Assembly: GCF_001423295.1 (NCBI RefSeq)
Contig: NZ_LMNG01000031.1
Location: forward strand, 1 to 64,000
DNA length: 64,000 nucleotides
Direction of reading: 5' to 3'
Origin: Methylobacterium sp. Leaf112
GTDB lineage: Bacteria > Pseudomonadota > Alphaproteobacteria > Rhizobiales > Beijerinckiaceae
Shown: in pieces, positions 7,935 to 17,182 of the stretch
Numbering within the stretch: position 1 is the stretch's first letter
Layout: each line of letters begins with the position of its first letter
Made by a program: the position numbers and the translations under genes
Notes under the pieces: generated by a model
The model's database searches: none
The model's input: only the letters and a program-made list of their open reading frames with translations
What the model was told of the DNA's origin: nothing

Positions 7935-10574
7935 TCAGTTGTCAAGCATCCGGCCGACGATGTCGGAAACATCGCGGGACAGGTTGGCAAGTGAGCCGAT
8001 TGCCGCAAGCGAGCGTTCCGCCTTGGCGTGGCGTTCCGGTTCCAGCATTCGCCAGGAGCCGAAGCCTGTGAGCAGCTTCGCCGCGATCTGCGGATTGGTC
8101 GCATCGAGGGTTTCGACCACCTCGGCCAGGAACGCATAGCCGGCCCCGTCCGGCCGGTTGAACTGGGTCGGATTGCCGACGCTGAAGCTGCCGACGAGGG
8201 AGCGCACCCTGTTGGGATTGGTCATGGCGAAAGTCGGGTGCGCCTGCAGGCGGCGGACCCGTTCCAGCGTGGTGTCCTCGGGGATCATCGCCTGGATCGC
8301 GAACCACTTGTCGAGCACCAGGGGCTCGTTCCGGTAGCGCTCGGCGAAGGCCGCGAATGCGTCCTCCCGAGCCGAGCCTGGGATCAGCGCCAGCACGGAG
8401 AGGGCGGCGAGGCGGTCGGTCATGGTCGTCGCGGCCTCGATCTGGGCCTGCGCGAGGCCGATCCCGGACTGCGGGTCGGCGACCGAGATGAGGTCGAGGG
8501 CGACGTTGCGCAGGGCCCGGCGTCCGGCTGAGACCGCATCCGGTGAGAACGGCGTACCGGCCGGGTCAGCGAGCGCGTCGCGCAGGCTTGTCAGGTGCGG
8601 GTACAGGCCCTGCCCGAGCTGCAGCCGCAGGGCCGTCCGCGCCCGGTGGATCGCATCCGGGTCGATGGCTTCGCCGATTGCGTTGGCGATGTCGCCCTCG
8701 CTCGGCACGGTGAGCACGAGGGCCGCATAGGCCGGATCGGTCAGGGCTTCCCCGTCGAGGAAGGCGGCGAGGGCCGCGACGAGACCATCCTGCTCCGGCG
8801 GCGGCACCGGGGAGTCGGCCCGTGCGTCGGCGACGAGGCGAGCCATGGCGACATCTTGCGCCGCCTGCCACCGGTTGAACGGGTCGGTGTCGTGCGCGAG
8901 CAGAACGAGGCGGTCCGCATCGGTGATAGTCTGAACCAACCGCACGGGTGCGGAAAAGCCTCGGAACAGGGACGGAACCGGAGCCTCCGACACACCCGTG
9001 ACGGTAAGACTGTCGTCGGCTCGCTCCAGGATGAAGACCCCGTTCTGGACGCGGTCGCAGGCCGCCGTGTCGAGGGGGCCGCCAGCTCCGACCAAGCCCA
9101 GCGCCACCGGAATGACGAGCGGTGGGCCCTCGCGGTCGCCGCGGAGTTCCTGCCGGAACCTTAGGGTGTAACTGCGGGCTGCCGCGTCGTAGGAGCCCTC
9201 GACGGTCACCACTGGGGTGCCGGGCCGATCGTACCAGCGCGCGAAGGCGCTGAGGTCGCGTCCAGAGACCGTCGCGAAGGCGCCGAGGAAATCTTCCACC
9301 GTCGCCGCGGTGCCGTCGCACGCCGCGAAGTAGTGATCCATCCCCTGGGCGAACGTATCCGTGCCAAGCAGCGTGCGCAGCATCCGCACGATCTCCGCAC
9401 CCTTCTCGTAGACGGTGGCCGTGTAGAAGTTGTTGATCTCGGCGTAAGCTTGCGGGCGCACGGGGTGGGCGAGCGGTCCGGCATCCTCGGGAAACTGCCG
9501 GGCCCGCAGGGTGCGGACCTCGCCGATGCGGTGCACCGCCCGCGAGCGCATGTCCGACGAGAATTCCTGATCACGGAAGACCGTCAGGCCCTCCTTGAGG
9601 CAGAGCTGGAACCAGTCCCGGCAGGTGATGCGGTTGCCTGACCAGTTGTGGAAGTACTCGTGCGCGATGATCGCCTCGATGGCGGCGTAATCCGCGTCGG
9701 TGGCGGTCTCGGGGCTGGCGAGAACGTAGCGATCGTTGAAGATGTTGAGGCCCTTGTTCTCCATGGCGCCCATGTTGAAGTCCGACACGGCGACGACGTT
9801 GAACACATCGAGATCGTAGGCACGGCCGAACGCCGTCTCGTCCCAGGCCATGGAGCGGATGACGGCATCGAGGGCGTAGGCGGCGCGGTCCGCCTTGCCG
9901 GGCTCGACATAGATTCCGAGGTCGACGGTCCGGCCCTCGCTGGTCGTGAACCGGCCGCCGAGCCGGTCGAGGCGTCCGCCGACGAGGGCGAACAGGTAGG
10001 CGGGCTTGCGGTGGGGATCGTGCCAGACGGCGTAGTGCCGACCCAGTCCCGCTTCCCCGGCCTCGATGGGGTTGCCGTTGCCGAGCAGCACGGGCGCGTC
10101 GACCCGGTCAGCTTCGATTCGGGTTGTGTAGACCGCCATCACGTCGGGGCGGTCGAGGAAATAGGTGATCCGCCGGAAGCCGTCGGCTTCGCATTGCGTG
10201 CAGTAGACGCCGTTCGATCGATAGAGACCCATGAGCCGGGTGTTGGCGGTCGGATCGATCCGCGTGCGGATCGTCAGGGTGAAGGGTTCCTGCGGCGGCT
10301 GCGCCAGGATCAGGGCGGTTTCCGTTATCCGGTACGCGTCCGGCGCGAGGGCGACCCCGTCGAGATCGAGGGACAGCAGCGTCAGATCCTCGCCGTCGAG
10401 CACCAGTTCGGCCCCTGCTCGGCCGGCCGGGTTGGGCCGGAGCGCAAGGGTCGCCCGAACCTCCGTCGCGTGGGGGTGCAGGAGGATGTCGAGGCCGACC
10501 CGGTCGATGAGGTGATCGCTCGGCCTGTAGTCGGCGAGCCGGATCGGGATCGGGATCGGGGTTTCGGTGCGCAT
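7935..10574 (-). CDS. pepN: Aminopeptidase N (M1 zinc metallopeptidase)
   Basis: The 879-aa protein has the gammaproteobacterial/alphaproteobacterial PepN architecture: an N-terminal beta domain, a thermolysin-like catalytic domain, a small beta domain and a helical C-terminus. The exopeptidase motif GAMENKG precedes the zinc site H305-E306-Y-F-H309, with the third ligand E328 in LKEGLTV. All catalytic residues are present, so the enzyme should remove N-terminal amino acids from cytoplasmic peptides. The start at 10574 has a GAGG Shine-Dalgarno close upstream. The gap of 193 bases to the downstream kinase and the divergent gloA suggest its own transcript. Confidence 0.95.
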   Translation of the reverse strand: MRTETPIPIPIRLADYRPSDHLIDRVGLDILLHPHATEVRATLALRPNPAGRAGAELVLDGEDLTLLSLDLDGVALAPDAYRITETALILAQPPQEPFTLTIRTRIDPTANTRLMGLYRSNGVYCTQCEADGFRRITYFLDRPDVMAVYTTRIEADRVDAPVLLGNGNPIEAGEAGLGRHYAVWHDPHRKPAYLFALVGGRLDRLGGRFTTSEGRTVDLGIYVEPGKADRAAYALDAVIRSMAWDETAFGRAYDLDVFNVVAVSDFNMGAMENKGLNIFNDRYVLASPETATDADYAAIEAIIAHEYFHNWSGNRITCRDWFQLCLKEGLTVFRDQEFSSDMRSRAVHRIGEVRTLRARQFPEDAGPLAHPVRPQAYAEINNFYTATVYEKGAEIVRMLRTLLGTDTFAQGMDHYFAACDGTAATVEDFLGAFATVSGRDLSAFARWYDRPGTPVVTVEGSYDAAARSYTLRFRQELRGDREGPPLVIPVALGLVGAGGPLDTAACDRVQNGVFILERADDSLTVTGVSEAPVPSLFRGFSAPVRLVQTITDADRLVLLAHDTDPFNRWQAAQDVAMARLVADARADSPVPPPEQDGLVAALAAFLDGEALTDPAYAALVLTVPSEGDIANAIGEAIDPDAIHRARTALRLQLGQGLYPHLTSLRDALADPAGTPFSPDAVSAGRRALRNVALDLISVADPQSGIGLAQAQIEAATTMTDRLAALSVLALIPGSAREDAFAAFAERYRNEPLVLDKWFAIQAMIPEDTTLERVRRLQAHPTFAMTNPNRVRSLVGSFSVGNPTQFNRPDGAGYAFLAEVVETLDATNPQIAAKLLTGFGSWRMLEPERHAKAERSLAAIGSLANLSRDVSDIVGRMLDN

Positions 10575-10739
10575 GGAAGCCTCGCCTGTCGCAGGCCTCC
10601 CTCTTGAATCGCTTCCGTCCCGGGCGCAACGCGCGGTCGGTGCAAAGAACCGTTGCGCGAGAGACCAACGCAGATGCGTGGCGTTGACGGGACTCGCACG
10701 GCCACCACATAGGCCGCACCCTCAGGAGAATTCACGACG

Positions 10740-11180
10740 ATGCGTTTTCTGCACACCATGGTCCGCGTTGCGGACCTCGACCAGGCGCTCGCCTTCTACG
10801 TCGATACGTTCGGCCTCACGGAGGTCCGCCGCGTGGACAACGAGAAGGGACGCTTCACCCTCGTCTTCCTTGCAGCGCCCGGCGACGCGGCGACAGCCCG
10901 CGAGACCCAGGCACCGGTGATCGAACTGACCCACAACTGGGACCCGGAGACCTATTCGGGGGGGCGCAACTTCGGCCACCTCGCCTACGAGGTCGACGAC
11001 ATCTACGCCTTCTGCACCAAGCTGCAGGAGGCGGGGATCACCATCAACCGGCCGCCGCGCGACGGCAACATGGCTTTCGTGAAGTCCCCCGATGGGATTT
11101 CCATCGAGCTGCTGCAGAAGGGTGACGCCAAGCCGCCGCAGGAGCCATGGGTCTCCATGGAGAACACCGGGTCCTGGTAG
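10740..11180 (+). CDS. gloA: Lactoylglutathione lyase (glyoxalase I)
   Basis: This 146-aa single-domain VOC-fold enzyme converts the methylglyoxal-glutathione hemithioacetal to S-lactoylglutathione. The four metal ligands line up with the Ni-type bacterial enzymes: H5, E62, H80 and E123. Family hallmarks [22 protein letters not shown] and [10 protein letters not shown] are visible. The gene is divergent from pepN, with about 165 bases between the two starts, which must hold both promoters. It is followed by a strong hairpin at 11192-11214. Confidence 0.95.
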   Translation: MRFLHTMVRVADLDQALAFYVDTFGLTEVRRVDNEKGRFTLVFLAAPGDAATARETQAPVIELTHNWDPETYSGGRNFGHLAYEVDDIYAFCTKLQEAGITINRPPRDGNMAFVKSPDGISIELLQKGDAKPPQEPWVSMENTGSW

Positions 11181-11191
11181 GTCCCGGAAGC

Positions 11192-11214
11192 CCGCGAGGC
11201 CGATGGCCTCGCGG
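11192..11214. terminator. Perfect hairpin between convergent genes
   Basis: CCGCGAGGCC (192-201 of this kilobase) pairs perfectly with GGCCTCGCGG (205-214) around a GAT loop. It sits 11 bases after gloA and 11 bases after the stop of the minus-strand small gene, so it can serve both. There is no T-run on either side. Confidence 0.65.
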
Positions 11215-11224
11215 CACCCCGATG

Positions 11225-11401
11225 TCAGTCGGCGCCTGCCTCGGGGGCGGGCGTAATACCGAGTTCGGCGAGTTTGGCCGACACGGTTTCGATGGGCCGC
11301 TTAAGCCTGAGGCTGATCACCGAGATCGGCACGCGTTCTTGGGCCAGACTCCGCAATTCCTGAACCTTCTCCAGTGTCCAGGCCGTCTCGTCGGTCGCCA
11401 T
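11225..11401 (-). CDS. Small SANT/GcrA-like helix-turn-helix protein (58 aa)
   Basis: The 58-aa protein begins at the ATG at 11401, which has an excellent GGAGGTGACC ribosome site directly upstream. A longer reading to 11557 lacks such a site. Its pattern, W8 followed by a helix LEKVQELRSLAQE, then ISVISLRLKRPIETVSAKLAELGI, resembles the N-terminal Myb/SANT-like helix-turn-helix seen in GcrA-type regulators and many tiny rhizobial proteins. I do not recognise a named family member. It converges with gloA, and its promoter region backs onto rnpB. DNA binding is inferred from the pattern only. Confidence 0.7.
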   Translation of the reverse strand: MATDETAWTLEKVQELRSLAQERVPISVISLRLKRPIETVSAKLAELGITPAPEAGAD

Positions 11402-11547
11402 GGTCACCTCCATCTGGTGAAGCCAAGTGGTCCGGGGCCGGCCGCGCGGAGGCGGCGAGCGCCTGTCTTGGGATTTAGCGCCCGCGTCCGGATGCGCAAC
11501 CGCTCCCCGTAAATCCAAAGTCGGCGTTCCCGAATGCCGCCGGGCGC

Positions 11548-11576
11548 TTGACCTCATGACGGTCCGCGGCGCACAT
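11548..11576 (+). promoter_or_regulatory. Candidate promoter of rnpB
   Basis: TTGACC at 11548-11553 is followed after 17 bases by GCACAT (11571-11576). This would start transcription about 7 bases later, at the 5' end of the RNase P P1 helix. The -35 is good; the -10 is weak, as is common in alphaproteobacteria. Confidence 0.4.
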
Positions 11577-11583
11577 CCGCCTC

Positions 11584-11988
<405 letters not shown>

Positions 11989-12367
11989 ACGCTGGTTCTG
12001 AGTTGTGGCACCCGGCAAAACACGAACACGCGGCAACGAAAAACTTACCGTCGGTTAACCTTGCTGAGGTCTGATCGGACAGGGCCAATGCGTTGCGGCC
12101 CCGTTCGTTGACGGCGCTCAGAGGCCCATGGTACCCCGATTCATCCCGTCAACGGCGATTTTCGGATCGACGGACGCAACCCGAGACTTTCGGGGCGGCG
12201 TCCCTGCAAGCGGTCGCGCTGCGCGCCGATCCGGCGATGTCCCGTCTCTCCGCGCCGCTTCACGGCGGCTCAGACTCTTGGAAGGGACGCATGCGCGGCC
12301 TCATCCCCGTCGCGTCTTCGACGCCCCCGTTTCCCGTGCTCCGCACGTTGGTCGAAGAGGCCGGGCG
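11989..12367. other. Intergenic leader before rsmH, no mraZ
   Basis: These 379 bases between rnpB and rsmH hold no recognisable gene. Open frames run through them, including the frame of rsmH itself, but none encodes an MraZ-like fold (AbrB-type), which is the usual first gene of this cluster. The rnpB-proximal part is relatively AT-rich (AAAAACTTACCGTCGGTTAA at 12038-12057) and is the likely promoter area for the cell-wall operon. Confidence 0.5.
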
Positions 12368-13411
12368 ATGAAGCGCATGCGCGAACCCAGACCTCCCAAC
12401 GACGGGACGCCCCACGTCCCGGTGCTGCTCGCCGAAGTGCTCGCCGCCCTCGATCTGGCGGACCGGGCACTCGCGGTGGACGGCACCTTCGGGGCCGGCG
12501 GCTACACACGCGCCATGCTGGAGGCCGATCCGTCGGTTCACGTGCTTGCCATCGACCGCGATCCCGGCGCCATCGCGGACGGAGCGCCCCTGGTGGCTTC
12601 CTCGGGAGGGCGCCTGACCCTGGTGCCGGGCCGCTTCGGCACCCTCGATGGGAGTGTTCGTGATGCCGGTTGGGGGCAGGCCGATGCCGTCGTCCTCGAT
12701 ATCGGCGTCTCGTCCATGCAGATCGATCAGGCCGAGCGCGGCTTCTCGTTCCGCCACGACGGTCCCCTCGACATGCGGATGGAGCGCACCGGGCGCAGCG
12801 CCTCCGACATCGTCAACGACGCCGAGGAAGCCGATCTCGCCGACATCATCTACCATTACGGCGAGGAGCGCCGCTCCCGCGCCGTCGCCCGTGCCATCGT
12901 CGAGGCGCGTCGCAAGGGGCGGATCGAGACCACCGCAGCCCTGGCCGAAGTGGTCGCCAGCGTGGTCTGGGCCGATCCGGCGAGCGGCATCAACCCGGCG
13001 ACGCGGACCTTTCAGGGCCTGCGCATCGCGGTGAACGACGAACTCGGCGAACTCGTCCAGGCGCTGCACGCCGCCGAGCGCATCCTGCGCCCCGGCGGGC
13101 GCCTCGCCGTGGTCACCTTCCATTCCCTTGAAGACCGCATCGTCAAGCAGTTCTTCTCCGCTCGCAGCGGTCGGGCGGCACAAGGCTCGCGCCACCTGCC
13201 GAGCCTGGAGGTGCCGGCACCCCGCAGTTTCATGGCCGTGACCAAGGGCCCTGTGCTGCCTTCCGATTCCGAAATCCATGCCAACCCGCGCGCCCGTTCG
13301 GCCAAGCTGCGCGCGGTGGAACGCACGGACGCGCCTGCGCCCGCGCCCCTGGCCGCCATCGAGGCCCTCGCTTCCCTGCCGGAGCGGACAGTCAGGAGCG
13401 CACGCCGGTGA
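12368..13411 (+). CDS. rsmH: 16S rRNA (cytosine1402-N4)-methyltransferase
   Basis: RsmH (MraW) methylates N4 of C1402 in the ribosomal P site, using S-adenosylmethionine. The 347-aa protein has the [10 protein letters not shown] opening, the SAM-binding [15 protein letters not shown] segment near residues 37-51, [26 protein letters not shown] and the NDELGEL and [12 protein letters not shown] motifs, all intact. I start at ATG 12368 (MKRMREP); the frame is open further upstream but without family similarity. It is the first gene of the division/cell-wall cluster here, and its stop overlaps ftsL by 4 bases. Confidence 0.95.
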   Translation: MKRMREPRPPNDGTPHVPVLLAEVLAALDLADRALAVDGTFGAGGYTRAMLEADPSVHVLAIDRDPGAIADGAPLVASSGGRLTLVPGRFGTLDGSVRDAGWGQADAVVLDIGVSSMQIDQAERGFSFRHDGPLDMRMERTGRSASDIVNDAEEADLADIIYHYGEERRSRAVARAIVEARRKGRIETTAALAEVVASVVWADPASGINPATRTFQGLRIAVNDELGELVQALHAAERILRPGGRLAVVTFHSLEDRIVKQFFSARSGRAAQGSRHLPSLEVPAPRSFMAVTKGPVLPSDSEIHANPRARSAKLRAVERTDAPAPAPLAAIEALASLPERTVRSARR

Positions 13412-13839
13412 TCCGTCTGCTGAACGTCATGGCGGTCCTCGGGCTCATCGGCTCGGCGATCTACGCCTACTCGATCAAGTACGACACCCTGTATCAGGCC
13501 GGGCAGGTCTCCAAGGCCCGCAGCCAGCTCCACCGCGAGCGCCAGGCCATCGCGGTCCTGCGGGCCGAGTGGCAGTTGCTGACCCGGCCCGACCGGCTTC
13601 AGGCGGCGGTGGCGCGCCATCTGGCGCTGGAGCCCATCGGCACGTCCCATCTCGGGCGCCTGTCGGACCTCCCGGCGCGTCCCGAGCGCGGCGACGAGAT
13701 CGGTCGCCTGCTCGCGGCGACCGCGACGCCGAAGGAGAAGCCCGGCCTGAACGAGCCGCGCACCACCGGCTCGATTACGACCCGCACCGTGACCACCCGT
13801 ACGACGACGACCAGAACCCCGACAACGGCTTCGAGGTAG
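13408..13839 (+). CDS. ftsL: Cell division protein FtsL
   Basis: This 143-aa bitopic inner-membrane protein starts at a GTG overlapping the rsmH stop (GTGA). It has one membrane helix at about 4-20, followed by a periplasmic coiled coil with the Y-x-x-K-Y-D-T and L-x-x-E-W-x-x-L patterns common to alphaproteobacterial FtsL, then a low-complexity Thr/Arg-rich tail. FtsL bridges FtsQ/FtsB and activates FtsWI at the septum. The sequence family is weakly conserved, so the call rests on topology plus position between rsmH and ftsI, the standard location. Confidence 0.88.
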   Translation: MIRLLNVMAVLGLIGSAIYAYSIKYDTLYQAGQVSKARSQLHRERQAIAVLRAEWQLLTRPDRLQAAVARHLALEPIGTSHLGRLSDLPARPERGDEIGRLLAATATPKEKPGLNEPRTTGSITTRTVTTRTTTTRTPTTASR

Positions 13840-13844
13840 CACCC

Positions 13845-15716
13845 GTGTCGCAAGACGTTATTCCGGACGCCGCTCCGCCCGAGGCCGAGTCGATGCGAGA
13901 GCACGAGTCGCTGCCAGGGGCCCTGGTCGAAGTCCCCGTGGCGGAGCCGCCTCCTCCAGCGCCGCGCGGAAACCGCGTCGTCGCCCTGGCGCGGGCGATG
14001 TTCCATCTCGCCATCGAGCGGAGCTATGCCCGCGTCGGTCTCGTCGGCCTCGGCTTCGCCGCCGTGTTCGCGACCATCGGCGTGCGCCTCGTCTATCTCG
14101 CGGCGTTCCCGGAGACGGACAACTCGGACAAGCGCGTCGCCGCCTCCGCCACCACGGCGATCCGGCCCGACATCGTCGACCGCAACGGCGAAATCCTGGC
14201 CACCGATATCCGCACGGTGTCGGTCTTCGCCGAGCCGCGCAACATCGTCGACAAGGACGAGGCGGTGGAACTGCTCACCGCCGTCCTGCCCCAACTCAAC
14301 GCCAACGACCTGCGTACCAAGCTCTCGGCCCGCGTCGGATCGACCGGCAAGGAGAAGGGCTTCGTCTGGGTCAAGCGCGAGATCACCCCGAAGCAGCAGG
14401 CCGAGGTCCACCGCCTCGGCATCCCCGGCATCGGCTTCCTGCCCGACCACAAGCGTGTCTACCCCAACGGGGTCGCGGCGGCCCACATCATCGGCATCAC
14501 CAACCTCGACAACCTCGGCATCGCGGGCATCGAGAAATACATCGATACGCAGGGCAACAAGGCGCTCAACGAGTTCGGCCTCGTAGCGAAACAGACCGAC
14601 CTCAAGCCGGTGCAGCTCTCCATCGATCTGCGGGCGCAGTTTGCCCTGCGCGACGAGCTCGCCTGGGGTGTCGATCACTTCAAGGCCAAGGCTGCCGCCG
14701 GCATGATCCTGGATGTCACCACCGGCGAGGTGATCGCGCTGGCATCGCTCCCGGATTTCGACCCCAACGACCCGGCAGACGCCCTGTCGTCCGACCGCAT
14801 CAACCGCATGAATGTCGGCGTCTACGAGATGGGGTCGACCTTCAAGGCGATGACCCTGGCCATGGCGCTCGATTCGGGCAAATACAACGTGAATTCGACC
14901 TTCGACACCCGGGGCGGCGTACTGACCTGGGGCCGGCAGAAGATCCACGAATATCACGGCACCAACCGCACCATCACCATGCCGGAGGTGTTCACGCACT
15001 CGTCGAACATCGGCTCGGCCAAGATGGCCCTCGGCGTCGGCGTGCCCGGTCACAGAGCGTTCCTGAAGAAGATGGGTCTCACCGACCGTATGCGGACGGA
15101 ACTGCCGGAGAGCGCCGAACCCATCGTTCCCCAGCGCTGGACCGAGATCAACACCATCACCATCGCGTTCGGCCACGGCCTCGCGGTGGCGCCGCTCCAA
15201 GCGGCCGCGGCGGTGGGTGCCATCACCAATGGCGGCAACCTCATCGTGCCGACCTTCCTCAAGACCACCGAAGCCGAGGCCCTGAAGAAGGCGACCCGGG
15301 TGCTGAAGCCCGAGACCAGCGAGGCCATGCGCTTCATCATGCGCCTCAATGCTGTCGAAGGTTCGGCCAAGAAGGCCTCGATTCCGCTGTACTACGTCGG
15401 CGGTAAGACCGGCACCGCCGAGAAGGTCATCCACGGGCGCTACGTGAAGAACCGCCTGTTCACCACCTTCATGGCCGCCGCGCCCATGAACGCTCCGAAA
15501 TACCTCTTCGTGACCATCATGGACGAGCCCCAGGGCCTCCCGGAATCGGGCGGCTACGCCACCGCCGCCTGGAACTCTGGCGTGGTCACGGGCCGCGTCA
15601 TCGAGCGCGTTGCCCCGATCCTCGGCCTGCCGCCGCAATTCGATCCGCCGGTGAAGCCGTTCCCCCTGATGGTCAAGCTCGGTGCCTATCACGCCACCCA
15701 GGTGGACGGACGATGA
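13845..15716 (+). CDS. ftsI: Peptidoglycan D,D-transpeptidase FtsI (PBP3)
   Basis: FtsI cross-links septal peptidoglycan. The 623-aa protein has a cytoplasmic N-terminus, a membrane helix at about 63-84, the PBP dimer domain, and a transpeptidase domain. The catalytic S331-T-F-K motif, the S386-S-N motif and the K521-T-G motif are all present. The GTG at 13845, 6 bases after the ftsL stop, has GAGGT upstream and is chosen as start. ATG 13893 would shorten the cytoplasmic tail by 16 residues and is the alternative. The C-terminus overlaps murE by 4 bases. Confidence 0.94.
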   Translation: MSQDVIPDAAPPEAESMREHESLPGALVEVPVAEPPPPAPRGNRVVALARAMFHLAIERSYARVGLVGLGFAAVFATIGVRLVYLAAFPETDNSDKRVAASATTAIRPDIVDRNGEILATDIRTVSVFAEPRNIVDKDEAVELLTAVLPQLNANDLRTKLSARVGSTGKEKGFVWVKREITPKQQAEVHRLGIPGIGFLPDHKRVYPNGVAAAHIIGITNLDNLGIAGIEKYIDTQGNKALNEFGLVAKQTDLKPVQLSIDLRAQFALRDELAWGVDHFKAKAAAGMILDVTTGEVIALASLPDFDPNDPADALSSDRINRMNVGVYEMGSTFKAMTLAMALDSGKYNVNSTFDTRGGVLTWGRQKIHEYHGTNRTITMPEVFTHSSNIGSAKMALGVGVPGHRAFLKKMGLTDRMRTELPESAEPIVPQRWTEINTITIAFGHGLAVAPLQAAAAVGAITNGGNLIVPTFLKTTEAEALKKATRVLKPETSEAMRFIMRLNAVEGSAKKASIPLYYVGGKTGTAEKVIHGRYVKNRLFTTFMAAAPMNAPKYLFVTIMDEPQGLPESGGYATAAWNSGVVTGRVIERVAPILGLPPQFDPPVKPFPLMVKLGAYHATQVDGR

Positions 15717-17182
15717 CAGGGGCCACCCTCGGCAGCCTGTTCCCCGAAGCGGCCGGCGATGCAACGCCGGTCTCCGGAGTGACGGCGGATTCCCGCAAGG
15801 TCGAACCAGGCTTCGTGTTCGTGGCCGTGCCCGGCACGGTGGCCGATGGACGTCGCTTCGTCGCCGGCGCCGTCGCGGCGGGCGCCGTCGCGGTGGTAGG
15901 GGAGGGCGACCGCCCGGCCGGTCTCGACCTGGCCTGTCCTTACGTCGCCGTCGACGACGTGCGGCGGAGCCTGGCCCTTGCGGCGCGCAACTTCTCCGGC
16001 CAGCAGCCGACCCGCATCGTGGCCGTCACCGGCACCAGCGGCAAGAGTTCGGTCACGGACTTCGTCCGTCAGATCCTGTCGCGGCTCGGATGTGAATCGG
16101 CCAGCCTCGGCACGGTGGGCATCGTCACCAACCGGGGCGCCACCTACGGCTCCCTGACGACGCCGGACCCCGTGACCCTGCAGGCGACGCTGGCGCGGCT
16201 GGCGGCCGACGGCATCACGGACCTCGCCGTGGAGGCCTCCTCCCACGGTATCGAGCAGCGCCGCCTCGACGGCGTCGAACTCTCCGCCGTCGCGTTCACC
16301 AATCTCGGGCGCGACCATCTCGATTATCACGCCACCCTCGACGATTACCTCGCGGCCAAGCTGCGGCTGTTCACGACACTTGCCCAGCCCGGCATTCCGG
16401 CGGTGGTCAACGCCGACGGCGCCTACGCCAAGGTGGTCATCGCGGCCGCCCTGGCGCGGGGCTTGAGCCTGCGCACGACCGGACGGGCCGGCGAATCCGT
16501 TCGGCTCCTCGCCGCGCGGACGGAGGGCTTCTGCCAGCACCTCGACGTGCTCGCTCCAGGCCTTGGCGGACAGACTCAGTATGCGGTGCGCCTTCCCCTT
16601 GTCGGAGGGTTTCAGGTCGAGAACGCCCTCCTCGCCGCCGGTCTCGCCCTGGCGACCCCGGCCGGCGAGGCCGATCCGGCCGGCGTGATCGCAGCGCTGG
16701 AACATCTCACGGGCGTGCCCGGCCGCATGGAGCGGATCGGCGAGGCGAACGGCGCCCTCTGCCTCGTCGACTACGCCCACAAGCCGGAAGCCCTCGAAGG
16801 CGTCCTCACGGCGTTGCGTCCGTTCGCGACGGGGCGCCTCGTCTGTGTGTTCGGCTGTGGCGGAGACCGCGACCGGGGCAAGCGCCCGATCATGGGCGCC
16901 ATCGCGGCCAAGGGCGCCGACTGGACCATAGTGACCGACGACAACCCGCGCTCCGAGGATCCGGCTGCGATCCGCGCCGAGATCCTGGCGGCTGCGTCCG
17001 ACGCGACGGAGATCGGCGACCGCGCCGAGGCGATCCGTACGGCCGTCCGGGGTCTGTCGCCCGGCGACGTCCTCGTGGTGGCCGGCAAGGGCCATGAAAC
17101 CGGCCAGATCGTCGGCACAACCGTCCTGCCGTTCTCGGACCACGACGTGCTCCGGGCAGCCATCGCGGAGCGTGCGGCATGA
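15713..17182 (+). CDS. murE: UDP-MurNAc-tripeptide synthetase, meso-DAP adding
   Basis: MurE adds meso-diaminopimelate to UDP-MurNAc-L-Ala-D-Glu in the cytoplasm. The 489-aa Mur ligase has the ATP loop VTGTSGKSSVTDF (about 104-116), the DYHATLDDYLAAK segment with the lysine usually carbamylated, the DYAHKPEAL motif, and the substrate-specifying DNPRSEDP motif. The DNPR motif marks the meso-DAP rather than lysine enzyme, as expected in a Gram-negative. It overlaps both ftsI and murF by 4 bases. Confidence 0.96.
   Translation: MTGATLGSLFPEAAGDATPVSGVTADSRKVEPGFVFVAVPGTVADGRRFVAGAVAAGAVAVVGEGDRPAGLDLACPYVAVDDVRRSLALAARNFSGQQPTRIVAVTGTSGKSSVTDFVRQILSRLGCESASLGTVGIVTNRGATYGSLTTPDPVTLQATLARLAADGITDLAVEASSHGIEQRRLDGVELSAVAFTNLGRDHLDYHATLDDYLAAKLRLFTTLAQPGIPAVVNADGAYAKVVIAAALARGLSLRTTGRAGESVRLLAARTEGFCQHLDVLAPGLGGQTQYAVRLPLVGGFQVENALLAAGLALATPAGEADPAGVIAALEHLTGVPGRMERIGEANGALCLVDYAHKPEALEGVLTALRPFATGRLVCVFGCGGDRDRGKRPIMGAIAAKGADWTIVTDDNPRSEDPAAIRAEILAAASDATEIGDRAEAIRTAVRGLSPGDVLVVAGKGHETGQIVGTTVLPFSDHDVLRAAIAERAA

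Noticed and set aside
12093..12371. 92-residue open frame before rsmH, considered as mraZ
   Set aside because: It lacks the AbrB-like sequence of MraZ and overlaps the rsmH start.
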